Origin: Microbacterium sp. BLY
Lineage (GTDB): Bacteria; Actinomycetota; Actinomycetes; Actinomycetales; Microbacteriaceae
Reading direction: 5' to 3'
NCBI RefSeq assembly: GCF_017939615.1
Contig: NZ_JAGKSR010000001.1
Location: 2,790,001-2,854,000, forward strand
DNA: 64,000 nt
Shown here in pieces: positions 33,741-43,142 of this stretch; positions within the stretch are counted from its first letter, which is position 1; each line of letters starts with the position of its first letter. The position numbers and the translations under genes were made by a program. The notes below the pieces were generated by a model. The model searched no databases. It was given only the letters and a program-made list of their open reading frames with translations, and was not told the DNA's origin.

Positions 33741-35792
33741 ATGAGCGCCGCCACCAACCCGCTGCTGCAGCCGTCGACCCTCCCGTTCGGGCTTCCCGAT
33801 TATCGGGCGATCCGGCCCGAGCACTACCTCCCCGCCTTCCGCGCCGGCTTCGAGGAGCAGCTCACCGAGGTCGCGAACATCACGCGCGTGCGCTCGATAC
33901 CGACGTTCGAGAACACCGTCGAGGCGCTGGAGCGCTCCGGCGGACTCCTCGACCGGGTGGCGCACGCCTTCTACACGGTGAGCTCCGCGGATGCGACGTC
34001 CGAGATCCAGGCGATCGACGAGGAGCTGGCCCCGCTGATGGCCGCGCATCAGGATGCGATCATGCTCGATGCGGCACTCTTCTGGCGCATCGAGCGGGTC
34101 TACGAGCAGCGGGACGCCTCCGATCTCGACGCCGAGCAGCGCTACCTGGTGGAGCGCTACCACCGGGAGATGACCCATGCCGGCGCCGGGCTCGACGACG
34201 ACGCCAAGGCGCAGCTCACGGCGCTGAACCAGGGGCTGTCGGTGCTCACGAACACGTTCGAGCGGAATCTGCTGAGCGACACCAACGACCTCGCGGTGGT
34301 GTTCGACACCGCGGCCGAGCTGGACGGCCTGAGCCCGGGTGAGCTGTCCGCCGCCGCGCGCGCCGCTGCCGACCGGGGGCTCGACGGCCGCTACCTCCTC
34401 ACGCTGCCGCTGTTCACGGGCCATCCGGCGCTCGCCCGCCTGGCGGTACGAGAGTCCCGCCGGCGGCTCATGGCGGCGTCCCGCGCGAGGGGCTCGCGGG
34501 ACAACGGCAACGACAACCGCCCGGTGCTGCGCGAGATCGTGCGTCTCCGCGCCGAGCGCGCCGAGCTCCTGGGGTACCCGTCGCACGCCGCCTACGTCAC
34601 GGCCGACGAGACAGCGGGCTCCCCGGAGGCGGTCGAGGAGATGCTGCGACGGCTGGCCGCGCCGTCCGCGCGCAACGCCCGCGCGGAGCGGGACGCGCTC
34701 CAGGCGATCGTCGACGAGACCGAACCCGAGCCCTTCCCCGTGGAAGCCCATGACTGGGCGTACTACACCGAGCGTGTGCGCACCGCGCGGTATGAGATCG
34801 ACACCGCCGCTCTGCGGCCGTGGTTCGAGGCGGAGCGCGTGCTCCAGGACGGCGTGTTCTTCGCAGCGACCCGGCTGTACGGGGTGACCTTCCACGAGCG
34901 GCACGACCTGGCGGCCTATCATCCGCAGGCGCGGGTCTTCGAGGTGCGCAACGCCGACGACTCCCCTCTCGGGCTCTACGTGCTCGATCTCTACACGCGC
35001 GACTCCAAGCGCGGCGGGGCCTGGATGAACGCGATCGTCAGCCAGTCCCGCCTGCGCGGCAGCGTCCCGGTCGTCGTCAACAACCTCAACGTCCCGCAGC
35101 CCGGAGAGGGCGAACCGACGCTGCTGACCCTCGATGAGGTGACGACGCTGTTCCACGAGTTCGGGCACGCGCTGCACGGCTTGTTCGCGACGGTGACCTA
35201 TCCGCACTTCGCCGGGACCAACGTGTTCCGCGATTTCGTCGAGTTCCCGAGCCAGGTGAACGAGATGTGGATCCTCTGGCCGGAGGTGCTGGACAACTAC
35301 GCCCGCCATCATGAGACCGGCGAGCCGCTCGATCCCGCCGTGGTGGAGCGGCTGCGGGCGACGGCGACGTTCGATCAGGGGCATGCGACGAGCGAGTACC
35401 TCGCGGCCGCATGGCTGGACCAGGCGTGGCACCGGCTCTCCACCGCGGATGCGGTGGACGATGTCGCCGAGTTCGAGGCGGCCGCCCTGGCCGACATCGG
35501 TCTCGACGACCCGGCCGTGCCGACGCGGTACTCTTCCACGTACTTCGCCCACGTCTTCTCCGGCGGGTACAGCGCCGGGTACTACTCGTACATCTGGAGC
35601 GAGGTGCTCGACGCCGACACCGTCGACTGGTTCCGCGAGCACGGCGGACTGACACGGGAGAACGGGGACCGCTTCCGCGAGCGACTGCTCGGCGTCGGCG
35701 GGTCGAAGGATCCGCTCGAGGCGTACCGGAACTTCCGGGGGCGGGACGCCGCTATCGAACCGCTGCTGAAGCGCCGTGGACTCGATGCGTGA
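33741..35792 (+). CDS. M3 family zinc oligopeptidase (Dcp type)
   Basis: A 683-residue thimet/Dcp-like metallopeptidase. The zinc motif HEFGH is at 472-476 with the third ligand in FVEFPSQVNEMW about 25 residues on. The GGYSAGYYSYIWSEVLDAD segment near the C-terminus is the substrate loop typical of Dcp. There is no signal peptide, so it trims peptides in the cytoplasm. It is divergent from the ArsR operon and shares that intergenic region, so the regulator might also touch its expression; that is inference. It stands four kilobases from the peptide-salvage block. Confidence 0.94.
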   Translation: MSAATNPLLQPSTLPFGLPDYRAIRPEHYLPAFRAGFEEQLTEVANITRVRSIPTFENTVEALERSGGLLDRVAHAFYTVSSADATSEIQAIDEELAPLMAAHQDAIMLDAALFWRIERVYEQRDASDLDAEQRYLVERYHREMTHAGAGLDDDAKAQLTALNQGLSVLTNTFERNLLSDTNDLAVVFDTAAELDGLSPGELSAAARAAADRGLDGRYLLTLPLFTGHPALARLAVRESRRRLMAASRARGSRDNGNDNRPVLREIVRLRAERAELLGYPSHAAYVTADETAGSPEAVEEMLRRLAAPSARNARAERDALQAIVDETEPEPFPVEAHDWAYYTERVRTARYEIDTAALRPWFEAERVLQDGVFFAATRLYGVTFHERHDLAAYHPQARVFEVRNADDSPLGLYVLDLYTRDSKRGGAWMNAIVSQSRLRGSVPVVVNNLNVPQPGEGEPTLLTLDEVTTLFHEFGHALHGLFATVTYPHFAGTNVFRDFVEFPSQVNEMWILWPEVLDNYARHHETGEPLDPAVVERLRATATFDQGHATSEYLAAAWLDQAWHRLSTADAVDDVAEFEAAALADIGLDDPAVPTRYSSTYFAHVFSGGYSAGYYSYIWSEVLDADTVDWFREHGGLTRENGDRFRERLLGVGGSKDPLEAYRNFRGRDAAIEPLLKRRGLDA

Positions 35793-35811
35793 GGCGTGAG
35801 ACGCTGAGCGC

Positions 35812-36309
35812 ATGAACGTTTTCCCCGACGCCGCCTTCGGCCCGGTCGACAGCATCGAGTTGCACGGCGTCCCTCTCGCCGTCATCCGGCACGAGGGCAT
35901 CCGCCTCGCCGACCTGCGCGATGCCTTCGACGCCGGCTACCGTACGATCGGCGCCGCCTTCGCCGACGGCACCCTGAGCCCCGCCGGGCCCGCGCTGGCG
36001 ATCTACCACGGCGACCCCATGGGGGTGTTCGATCTAGAGCTCGGGTTCCCCGTGCAGACGCCGCCGTCCGACGCGATCGCCGCCGTCGACGGGGCCGCCA
36101 TCGTCGCGTCGACCCTGCCGACAGGGCCGGCCGTGGCGACCACCGTGCACGGGTCATATGACGGTCTCGGCGCCGGATGGGCCGGACTCGTCGCCCGCGC
36201 CGCAGAGGCGGGGCTGCATCCCCGAGGTGTCTGGATCGAGATCTACGTCTCGGACCCCGGGGTGTCACCGGACGAGCTCCGCACCGACCTTCTCATGCCC
36301 GTGGCGTGA
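35812..36309 (+). CDS. GyrI-like / effector-binding domain protein
   Basis: A 165-residue stand-alone protein of the AraC effector-binding/GyrI fold: two SH2-like repeats with DSIELHGVPLAVIRHEGIR and AVATTVHGSYDGLGAGWAGL, and a C-terminal VWIEIYVSDP strand before the usual acidic ending. Such proteins bind small hydrophobic ligands; no DNA-binding domain is attached. It starts 19 bases after the M3 peptidase stop and may be cotranscribed. Its last 17 bases overlap the end of the convergent NUDIX gene. Confidence 0.8.
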   Translation: MNVFPDAAFGPVDSIELHGVPLAVIRHEGIRLADLRDAFDAGYRTIGAAFADGTLSPAGPALAIYHGDPMGVFDLELGFPVQTPPSDAIAAVDGAAIVASTLPTGPAVATTVHGSYDGLGAGWAGLVARAAEAGLHPRGVWIEIYVSDPGVSPDELRTDLLMPVA

Positions 36310-36676
36310 GCAGCGGGCGAGACGTCATCGCCGGAGTCGGTCCATCGCCCGGTACCAGCTCGTCCGCGACGCACCCTGTCTCCTCCCGGAGCTCACGCAC
36401 AGCCGCGTCTTCCGGACGCTCCGCGGGCTCCGCCCCTCCTCCGACGGTGCCCAACGCGAGGACTCCCGCTCCGTGGCGGCACTCCTCGACCACGATCGCG
36501 GCACCATCGCGATCGACGGCGAGGACGGAGACCCAGTCGCTGTACTCGAGGACGTAGTAGGGCGCGATCCGACGGGCGTGCTCGTCGAGACACTCATCCG
36601 CATGCAGCCTGATCCACCGGTCCGCGACGAGCGTCGTCCGCGAGACGGTCCTCCACGGGACCAGGCTGGCACCCAT
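36293..36676 (-). CDS. NUDIX hydrolase, C-terminally shortened
   Basis: A 127-residue protein with a complete Nudix box: G-x5-E-x7-REL-x-EE-x-G from GGAEPAERPE to REETG (about residues 79-101). It resembles ADP-ribose pyrophosphatases, which usually continue for 60-90 more residues of beta-strand and helix. Here only about 25 Pro/Thr-rich residues follow. The stop falls inside the end of the convergent GyrI-like gene, so the C-terminal half may have been lost in a rearrangement. It starts three bases after the clpX stop. It may be a remnant. Confidence 0.65.
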   Translation of the reverse strand: MGASLVPWRTVSRTTLVADRWIRLHADECLDEHARRIAPYYVLEYSDWVSVLAVDRDGAAIVVEECRHGAGVLALGTVGGGAEPAERPEDAAVRELREETGCVADELVPGDGPTPAMTSRPLLTPRA

Positions 36677-36679
36677 GCC

Positions 36680-37948
36680 TCAGGCGCTCTTGCGCTTGCG
36701 CTCCATCACGATGGTGGGCGGGGCCCCCTCATCCACGGCGGCGCGGGTGATGATCACCTTCGCGACATCGTCCGTGGACGGGATCTCGAACATCACCGGA
36801 CCGAGCACATCCTCGAGGATGGCGCGGAGACCACGGGCACCGGTCTTGCGCTCGACGGCGAGGTCGGCGATCGACCGCAGAGCCTCCTCCTCGAACTCCA
36901 GCTGGACGCCGTCGAGCTCGAACATGCGCTGATACTGCTTCACGAGAGCGTTGCGCGGGCCGGTGAGGATGTCGATGAGTGCGGCCTGGTCGAGCGGCGA
37001 CACATTCGTCACGACGGGGAGTCGGCCGATGAACTCCGGGATGAGACCGAACTTGTGGAGGTCCTCCGGCAGCACCTCGCTGAAGAGGTCGAGGTCCTTG
37101 CCCTTGTCGTGCAGCGGAGCACCGAATCCGACGCCGTGCTTGCCGACGCGCGCCGAGACGATGTCCTCCAGCCCGGCGAAGGCACCGGCCACGATGAAGA
37201 GCACATTCGAGGTGTCGATCTGCAGGAACTCCTGGTGGGGGTGCTTGCGTCCGCCCTGCGGCGGCACCGAGGCGACCGTGCCCTCGATGATCTTCAGCAG
37301 CGCCTGCTGCACGCCCTCGCCCGACACGTCGCGGGTGATCGACGGGTTCTCGGCCTTGCGGGCGATCTTGTCGACCTCGTCGATGTAGATGATGCCCTGC
37401 TCGGCGCGCTTCACGTCGTAGTCCGCGGCCTGGATGAGCTTGAGGAGGATGTTCTCGACGTCTTCACCGACGTAGCCCGCCTCGGTCAGCGCCGTCGCAT
37501 CGGCGACGGCGAACGGCACGTTGAGGCGCTTCGCGAGCGTCTGCGCGAGATAGGTCTTTCCGCAGCCCGTCGGCCCGATGAGGAGGATGTTGCTCTTGGC
37601 GATCTCGACCTCTTCGGCCTTCTGCTCGGCCGGCTGCAGCGTGCCGTGGGCGCGCACGCGCTTGTAGTGGTTGTACACGGCGACGGAGAGGGCACGCTTG
37701 GCGGGCTCCTGCCCGACGACATACTCCTCCAGGAAGCTGAAGATCTCTCGGGGCTTCGGGAGCTCGAACTCTGCGACGCCCTCGGCGGACGACTCCGCCA
37801 TGCGCTCTTCGATGATCTCGTTGCAGAGCTCGACGCACTCGTCGCAGATGTACACGCCGGGTCCGGCGATGAGCTGCTGCACCTGCTTCTGGCTCTTTCC
37901 GCAGAAAGAGCACTTGAACAGGTCAGCGCTTTCACCGATGCGGGCCAT
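36680..37948 (-). CDS. clpX: ATP-dependent Clp protease ATP-binding subunit ClpX
   Basis: The AAA+ unfoldase that feeds substrates to ClpP. The N-terminal zinc domain has C13, C16, C35 and C38; Walker A GPTGCGKT is at 125-132 and Walker [12 protein letters not shown] near 194-204. The ClpP-docking loop (IGF-type) region lies near HGVGFGAPL. The 422-residue length is normal. A good ribosome site, GGAGGACGCGC, precedes the ATG. In most bacteria clpX directly follows clpP; here a deoxyribose/aldehyde unit and a terminator stand between, so it needs its own promoter in 37949-38050. Confidence 0.97.
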   Translation of the reverse strand: MARIGESADLFKCSFCGKSQKQVQQLIAGPGVYICDECVELCNEIIEERMAESSAEGVAEFELPKPREIFSFLEEYVVGQEPAKRALSVAVYNHYKRVRAHGTLQPAEQKAEEVEIAKSNILLIGPTGCGKTYLAQTLAKRLNVPFAVADATALTEAGYVGEDVENILLKLIQAADYDVKRAEQGIIYIDEVDKIARKAENPSITRDVSGEGVQQALLKIIEGTVASVPPQGGRKHPHQEFLQIDTSNVLFIVAGAFAGLEDIVSARVGKHGVGFGAPLHDKGKDLDLFSEVLPEDLHKFGLIPEFIGRLPVVTNVSPLDQAALIDILTGPRNALVKQYQRMFELDGVQLEFEEEALRSIADLAVERKTGARGLRAILEDVLGPVMFEIPSTDDVAKVIITRAAVDEGAPPTIVMERKRKSA

Positions 37949-38050
37949 GCGCGTCCTCCTCGGGGGGATCAGGATCGTTCTTCGAGCCTAACCGCTGCAT
38001 ACGACACCGGGCCGCATTGGCGACGGGTCGCTCGGCGGTTCCTGCGCGAA

Positions 38051-38081
38051 GAGCCCCGACGCGGGCATCGCGACGGGGCTC
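38051..38081 (-). terminator. Terminator of the deoC-ALDH operon
   Basis: A 13-bp stem with one mismatch (38051-38063 with 38069-38081) and a GGCAT loop, 14 bases after the stop of the short ALDH gene. It separates that operon from clpX. Confidence 0.7.
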
Positions 38082-38095
38082 CCCGGTGGCGGTCG

Positions 38096-38947
38096 TCAGA
38101 CCATGCTCTTCGTGTGCCAGACCGTCTTGACCTCGGTGAAGGCGGCGATCCGCTCCGGCGACGCGACCACGTCGCCGGGGGCGAGCACGCGCTTCAGCGT
38201 GTCCGCGGCGGCGATCTGCATGTCGACCCACTCCAGGGCGCCGGCCCCGGCGAGGTCGAGGGCGTTCACGTCCTGGTGGGAGGCGAGCCACGGGGCGATC
38301 TCCGCCGGCGAGCCGGTGAGGACGTTCACCACGCCCCCGGGGACGTCGCTGGTCGCCAGCACCTCGGCGAGGCTGATCGCCGACAACGGGTACTGCTCGC
38401 TCGCGATCACGACGACGGTGTTGCCGGCGACGAGCGCCGGGGCGACGACCGAGACCAGGCCGAGCAGCGCCGAGTCCTGCGGGGCGACGATGGCGACCAC
38501 ACCGGTGGGCTCGGGCACCGAGATGTTGAAGTAGGGCCCGGAGACGGGGTTGGCGTTGCCAGCCACCTGGGCGTACTTGTCGCACCAGCCGGCGTACCAG
38601 ACCCAGAGGTCGATCGCCTCGTCGACCTGCGCCGTGGCCGCCGAGGACGAGATGCCCTCCTGCGCGACGATCTCGTCGACGAACTGCGCGCGACGCCCCT
38701 CGAGCACCTCGGCGACGCGGTACAGCACCTGGCCGCGGTTGTAGGCCGTCGCCCCCGACCAGCCCTTGACGGCGGCGCGCGCGGCGACCACCGCATCGCG
38801 AGCGTCCTTGCGGGAGGCCTTGGCGGCGTTGGCGAGGAAGGCGCCCTTGCGGGAGACGACCTCGTATGTGCGGCCGGACTCGCTGCGGGGGAAGGCCCCG
38901 CCGATCGCGAGCTTGTAGGTCTTCGGAACGGTCAGTCGCTTGCTCAT
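38096..38947 (-). CDS. Short aldehyde dehydrogenase-like protein without the catalytic domain
   Basis: A 283-residue protein that aligns with the NAD-binding half of aldehyde dehydrogenases (GWSGATAYNRGQVLYRVAEVLE, then GVVAIVAPQDSALLGLVSVVAPALVAGNTVVV). It ends before the region that would carry the catalytic cysteine and has no GQxCxA motif. It is coupled to the full ALDH upstream by ATGA. Together the two add up to 763 residues, close to the two-domain ALDH16 family, whose second domain is likewise reduced. I read it as a split ALDH16 C-terminal unit, structural rather than catalytic. Confidence 0.82.
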   Translation of the reverse strand: MSKRLTVPKTYKLAIGGAFPRSESGRTYEVVSRKGAFLANAAKASRKDARDAVVAARAAVKGWSGATAYNRGQVLYRVAEVLEGRRAQFVDEIVAQEGISSSAATAQVDEAIDLWVWYAGWCDKYAQVAGNANPVSGPYFNISVPEPTGVVAIVAPQDSALLGLVSVVAPALVAGNTVVVIASEQYPLSAISLAEVLATSDVPGGVVNVLTGSPAEIAPWLASHQDVNALDLAGAGALEWVDMQIAAADTLKRVLAPGDVVASPERIAAFTEVKTVWHTKSMV

Positions 38948-40386
38948 GCTGCGGCTCCCTTGAGGTAGGCGGTGAGCCCCTGGCGACCGCCCTCGCGGCC
39001 GTACCCGGACTCCTTGTAGCCGCCGAACGGGCTCGACGGGTCGAAACGGTTGAACGTATTCGCCCACACGACGCCCGCGCGCAGCCGGTCGGCGACCGCG
39101 AGGATGCGCGAGCCCTTGTCCGACCAGATGCCGGCGGAGAGACCGTACGGGGTGTTGTTGGCCTTGGCGATCGCCTCGGCCGGGGTCCGGAAGGTGAGGA
39201 CCGACAGCACCGGGCCGAAGACCTCGTCGCGGGCGATGCGGTGCGAGGCCTCGACGCCGGTGAAGATCGTCGGGGCGAACCAGAAGCCCTGCTCCGGGAT
39301 CGCGCAGTCGGCGGTCCAGCGCTCCGCGCCCTCGGCCTCGCCGATGTCGCTGAGCTCCCGGATGCGGGCGAGCTGCGCGGCGGAGTTGATCGCGCCGATG
39401 TCCGTGTTCTTGTCGAGCGGGTCACCGAGACGCAGCGTCGACAGCCGGTTCTTCAGCCGGTCGACGACCTCGTCGTGGATCGACTCCTGCACCAGCAGGC
39501 GGCTGCCCGCGCAGCAGACATGTCCCTGGTTGAAGAAGATGCCGTTGACGATGCCCTCGACCGCCTGGTCGATCGGCGCGTCGTCGAACACGATGTTCGC
39601 GGCCTTGCCGCCCAGCTCCAGTGTCAGCTTCTTGTTCGTCCCGGCGACGGCCCGGGCGATGTCGCGGCCGACACCCGTCGAGCCGGTGAAGGCGACCTTG
39701 TCGACGTCCGGGTGACGGACGAGCGCGGCACCGGTCGCCCCGGCTCCGGTGACGATGTTCACGACACCGGCGGGGAGATCGGCCTGCTGGAGGATCTCGG
39801 CGAAGATCAGCGCCGTCAGCGGCGTGGTCTCTGCCGGCTTGAGCACGACCGTGTTGCCGGCCGCCAGCGCGGGCGCGAGCTTCCAGGCGAGCATCAGCAA
39901 CGGGAAGTTCCACGGGATGACCTGCCCGGCGACGCCCAGGGCGCGCGGGTTCGCGCCCAGACCTGCGTAGTCGAGCTTGTCGGCCCACCCCGCGTAGTAG
40001 AAGAACCAGGACGCGACGAGCGGCACGTCCACATCGCGGCTCTCCTTGATCGGCTTGCCGTTGTCGAGGCTCTCCGCGACGGCGAGCTCGCGGGCGCGCT
40101 CCTGCACGAGGCGGGCGATGCGGAACAGGTACTTGCCCCTGTCGCGGCCGCTCATGCGGGACCAGACCTTGTCGTAGGCGCGACGTGCCGCGGCGACGGC
40201 GCGGTCGATGTCCGCGTCGTCGGCGGAGGCGATCTCGGCGATCTCCTTCTCCGTCGCCGGGGAGATGGTGCGGAAGGGCGTGCCGGAGCCGTCGACGAAC
40301 TCGCCGTCGATGAACAGCCCGTAGCTGTCCTTGAGGTTCAGCACCGCCGTGGACTCCGGAGCCGGAGCGTATTCCAGGAATGACAT
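38944..40386 (-). CDS. NAD-dependent aldehyde dehydrogenase
   Basis: A full-length 480-residue ALDH: catalytic C291 in NQGHVCCAGSR, general base E258 in LELGG, the oxyanion Asn in VIPWNFP (N160), the GSTGVG nucleotide loop at 235-240 and K183 (LKPAE). AGGAAA precedes the ATG. It lies directly downstream of deoC, whose aldolase reaction gives acetaldehyde, so oxidation of acetaldehyde to acetate is the likely job. The paired short ALDH gene follows by an ATGA overlap, suggesting that the two form one assembly. Confidence 0.93.
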   Translation of the reverse strand: MSFLEYAPAPESTAVLNLKDSYGLFIDGEFVDGSGTPFRTISPATEKEIAEIASADDADIDRAVAAARRAYDKVWSRMSGRDRGKYLFRIARLVQERARELAVAESLDNGKPIKESRDVDVPLVASWFFYYAGWADKLDYAGLGANPRALGVAGQVIPWNFPLLMLAWKLAPALAAGNTVVLKPAETTPLTALIFAEILQQADLPAGVVNIVTGAGATGAALVRHPDVDKVAFTGSTGVGRDIARAVAGTNKKLTLELGGKAANIVFDDAPIDQAVEGIVNGIFFNQGHVCCAGSRLLVQESIHDEVVDRLKNRLSTLRLGDPLDKNTDIGAINSAAQLARIRELSDIGEAEGAERWTADCAIPEQGFWFAPTIFTGVEASHRIARDEVFGPVLSVLTFRTPAEAIAKANNTPYGLSAGIWSDKGSRILAVADRLRAGVVWANTFNRFDPSSPFGGYKESGYGREGGRQGLTAYLKGAAA

Positions 40387-40396
40387 GTCGGATTTC

Positions 40397-41398
40397 CTAG
40401 TCGATCGTGACGTAGTCGGGGCCGGAGTAGTGGCCGGTGGTGAGCTTCTGACGCTGCAGGAGCACGTCGTTAAGCAGGCTCGAGGCGCCGAAGCGGAACA
40501 GGTGCGGCTGGAGCCACTCCTCCCCCACGGTCTCGGCGACCGTCACCAGGTACTTGACCGCGTCCTTGGACGAGCGGATGCCGCCGGCAGGCTTCACGCC
40601 GATGCGCTCCCCTGTGCCGCGATACCAGTCGCGCACCGTCTCCAGCATGAGCAGCGTGGTCGGCAGCGTCGCCGCCGGCTGCACCTTGCCGGTCGACGTC
40701 TTGATGAAGTCGCCACCCGCGAGGATGCCGAGCCAGGACGCGCGCTTGATGTTGTCGTACGTGTTCAGCTCGCCGGTCTCGAGGATCACCTTGAGCGAGG
40801 CATACGAGCCGTCCTCACGACGGCAGGCCTCCTTGACCTGGGCGATCTGGTCGAACACCAGCCCGTAACGGCCGGACAGGAACGCACCGCGGTCGATGAC
40901 CATGTCGATCTCGTCCGCACCGGCGGCGACCGCCTCCGCTGTGTCGGCGAGCTTGATCGCGAGGGAGGACCGCCCGCTCGGGAAGGCGGTGGCCACGGCG
41001 GCGACGGAGATGAGGCCGTCGTCGGGGTCGCCATGCAGGGCGCCGAGAGCCGCGACCGCGTCGCCGACCATGTCGCCGTAGACGCAGACCGCGGCGACGC
41101 GCGGGGTCGAGGGGTCGGCGGCATCGGGGTTCTTCGCCTTGGCGACGAGGGAGCGCACCTTGCCGGGGGTGTCCGCCCCCTCCAGGGTGGTCAGGTCGAT
41201 CAGCTTGATGATCGTGTCGAGCGCCCACGCCTTCGACGTCGTCTTGATGGAGCGGGTGCCGAGGCCGGCAGCGCGCTGCTCCAGACCGACGGCGTCCACG
41301 CCCGGAAGGCCGTGCAGGAAGCGACGGAGGGTGGCGTCATCCGGCTCACCGCCGAGGACGTCCACCGCCGTCCTGCGGCTCAGTTCTGTCGTCGTCAC
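40397..41398 (-). CDS. deoC: Deoxyribose-phosphate aldolase
   Basis: Cleaves 2-deoxyribose 5-phosphate to glyceraldehyde 3-phosphate and acetaldehyde. The Schiff-base lysine is K233 (FIKTSTGK), with D165 (ADEIDMV) and K269 (GVKPAGGI) as the other active-site residues. At 333 residues it is of the longer eukaryote-like type with an N-terminal extension of about 60 residues. The GTG start at 41398 overlaps the regulator's stop and has GGAGGA five bases upstream. It is followed after 10 bases by the aldehyde dehydrogenase gene. Confidence 0.95.
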   Translation of the reverse strand: MTTTELSRRTAVDVLGGEPDDATLRRFLHGLPGVDAVGLEQRAAGLGTRSIKTTSKAWALDTIIKLIDLTTLEGADTPGKVRSLVAKAKNPDAADPSTPRVAAVCVYGDMVGDAVAALGALHGDPDDGLISVAAVATAFPSGRSSLAIKLADTAEAVAAGADEIDMVIDRGAFLSGRYGLVFDQIAQVKEACRREDGSYASLKVILETGELNTYDNIKRASWLGILAGGDFIKTSTGKVQPAATLPTTLLMLETVRDWYRGTGERIGVKPAGGIRSSKDAVKYLVTVAETVGEEWLQPHLFRFGASSLLNDVLLQRQKLTTGHYSGPDYVTID

Positions 41399-42330
41399 TG
41401 TTCCTCCAACAATGCTCGTGCTGTGGTCTCATCGGTCACCAGGACCCCGCACAGGCCGCTGGTCACGACCGTGCGCGCGATGTCGTGCTTGGCGGGGCCC
41501 GCCGTCACGAAGATGGCCCGCGCGGCACCGCGCAGGCGGTCGAGCGAGACGCCGACCGTGCGGGCGTCCAGCTGCGGGTCGACGATGTTGCCCTCGGCGT
41601 CGACGTAGCGCCCGAGGACGTCGCCGACGGCGCCACGGCGCGCGAGCTCCTCGACGTCGTCGGCCGTGAGATAGCCGTTCTCGACGTGGGCGGAGGTCGC
41701 ATCGCACGGGCCGGCGGTGAACAGGAAGGCCTGGGCGTCCGCGGCCTCCTCGAGCACCGCGGCGACCGTGCGGTCGCCTTCGATCGCCTGCTTCGTCTCG
41801 ACGTGCTCCAGGATCGCGGGGCTCGGCAGCAGCGAGACCTGGCCGGAGGCGCGCTGGGCGATGGTCACCGCGAGTCCCGCGGCCCCGCCCGAACGCCGGT
41901 TGAGGCTGACACCGCCGTTGAGCTGCACGACCGTGACGCCGTTCGCCCAGCCGTCGGGCAGGGCCTCGGCCACGGCGCGGAGCGTCTTGCCCCAGCTCAC
42001 CCCGAGAGTGCGCGGAACGGGACGCAGGGCGGTCAGGAAGTCAGCGGCCGCCTGGGCGACGCGCTCCAGTGTTCCCTCATCGCCCTCGGGCGACGGGACG
42101 ACCACGGCGTCGGTGAGCCCGAACCGTTCGACGAGCTCGCGTTCGAGACCGAGACGGCGGGCGCGCGGGTGGACGATCTCGATGCGGACGATGCCGCGCT
42201 GCCGCGCCTGCGTGAGGAGGCGCCCGACCTTCCAGCGGGAGATCTTCAGGAGACCACCGATCTCGTCCTGCGTCTTGTCCTCGTCGTAGTACAGCTCGGC
42301 GACCCGGACCATGAGCAGATCTTCTTCCAC
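41395..42330 (-). CDS. SorC/DeoR-type sugar-binding transcriptional regulator
   Basis: A 311-residue regulator of the SorC family to which Bacillus DeoR belongs. The N-terminal HTH (KTQDEIGGLLKISRWKVGRLLTQARQRG, about residues 18-45) is followed by a large effector domain (SWGKTLRAVAEAL, ATSAHVENGYLT, FVTAGPAKHDIARTVVTSG). I place the start at the GTG 42330, with AAGGAGG just upstream, instead of the ATG at 42423. It is the first gene of the deoC-ALDH operon, so deoxyribose 5-phosphate is the likely inducer. Confidence 0.9.
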   Translation of the reverse strand: MEEDLLMVRVAELYYDEDKTQDEIGGLLKISRWKVGRLLTQARQRGIVRIEIVHPRARRLGLERELVERFGLTDAVVVPSPEGDEGTLERVAQAAADFLTALRPVPRTLGVSWGKTLRAVAEALPDGWANGVTVVQLNGGVSLNRRSGGAAGLAVTIAQRASGQVSLLPSPAILEHVETKQAIEGDRTVAAVLEEAADAQAFLFTAGPCDATSAHVENGYLTADDVEELARRGAVGDVLGRYVDAEGNIVDPQLDARTVGVSLDRLRGAARAIFVTAGPAKHDIARTVVTSGLCGVLVTDETTARALLEEQ

Positions 42331-42438
42331 GGCGTCCTCCTTCCCTTCTCCAGGGTAGGCCCGATTCAGCGTTCGCGCACGCATCTGCTCATATGCGCAC
42401 CAACGGCATCCTCCCGCGCGCATTCGCCGGAGACGCGA

Positions 42439-42472
42439 AAAGGGACGTCCGCCGACCGACGGACGTCCCTTT
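42439..42472 (-). terminator. Terminator of the clpP1-clpP2 operon
   Basis: A 13-bp stem (42439-42451 with 42460-42472) followed on the minus strand by a run of T, 12 bases after the clpP2 stop. Confidence 0.85.
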
Positions 42473-42483
42473 CTGCGGGTGAG

Positions 42484-43125
42484 CTACGCGCGCTTGCGCG
42501 AGGTCAGCACCTGGTCGACGATGCCGTACTCCAGCGCCTCGTTGGCCGAGAGGATCTTGTCGCGATCGATGTCGCGGTTGACCTGCTCGACCGGCTTGCC
42601 GGTGTGACGGGCCATGGTCTCCTCCAGCCAGGTGCGCATGCGGAGGATCTCCGCCGCCTGGATCTCGATGTCGGACGCCTGACCGTGGCCGGCCTCCCCC
42701 ATCGCCGGCTGGTGCATCAGCACGCGGGCGTTCGGCAGCGCGAGACGCTTGCCGGGGGCACCCGCCGCGAGCAGCACGGACGCGGCCGAGGCCGCCTGGC
42801 CGAGCACGACGGTCTGGATCTGCGGCGCGACGTACTGCATCGTGTCGTAGATCGCCGTCATCGCGGTGAAGGAGCCACCGGGCGAGTTGATGTACATGGT
42901 GATGTCGCGCTCGGAGTCCTGGCTCTCCAGGACGAGGAGCTGCGCCATGACGTCGTCGGCCGACGCGTCGTCGACCTGCACGCCGAGGAAGATCACGCGG
43001 TCTTCGAACAGCTTGTTGTACGGGTCCTGGCGCTTGAAGCCGTAGGCGGTGCGCTCTTCGAACTGCGGCAGCACATAACGGCTGGAGGGCAGGTTTCCGG
43101 CGGACTGGAACGTGGGTGTGTACAT
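42484..43125 (-). CDS. clpP2: ATP-dependent Clp protease proteolytic subunit 2
   Basis: A 213-residue serine peptidase with nucleophile S113 (GQAASAAS) and H138 (VLMHQP). The N-terminal 30 residues are longer than in the other ClpP, as is usual for the second actinobacterial subunit. GAGAGGA precedes the ATG, 17 bases after the clpP1 stop. In actinobacteria the two subunits form a mixed tetradecamer that works with ClpX and ClpC1. Confidence 0.96.
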   Translation of the reverse strand: MYTPTFQSAGNLPSSRYVLPQFEERTAYGFKRQDPYNKLFEDRVIFLGVQVDDASADDVMAQLLVLESQDSERDITMYINSPGGSFTAMTAIYDTMQYVAPQIQTVVLGQAASAASVLLAAGAPGKRLALPNARVLMHQPAMGEAGHGQASDIEIQAAEILRMRTWLEETMARHTGKPVEQVNRDIDRDKILSANEALEYGIVDQVLTSRKRA

Positions 43126-43142
43126 GGTGTCCTCTCGAATCC

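Noticed and set aside
33000..35900. Long upstream extension of the 72-residue minus-strand gene
   Set aside because: It runs antisense through the M3 peptidase and out of frame through the ArsR gene. Only the last 72 codons, starting at the ATGA overlap, are supported.
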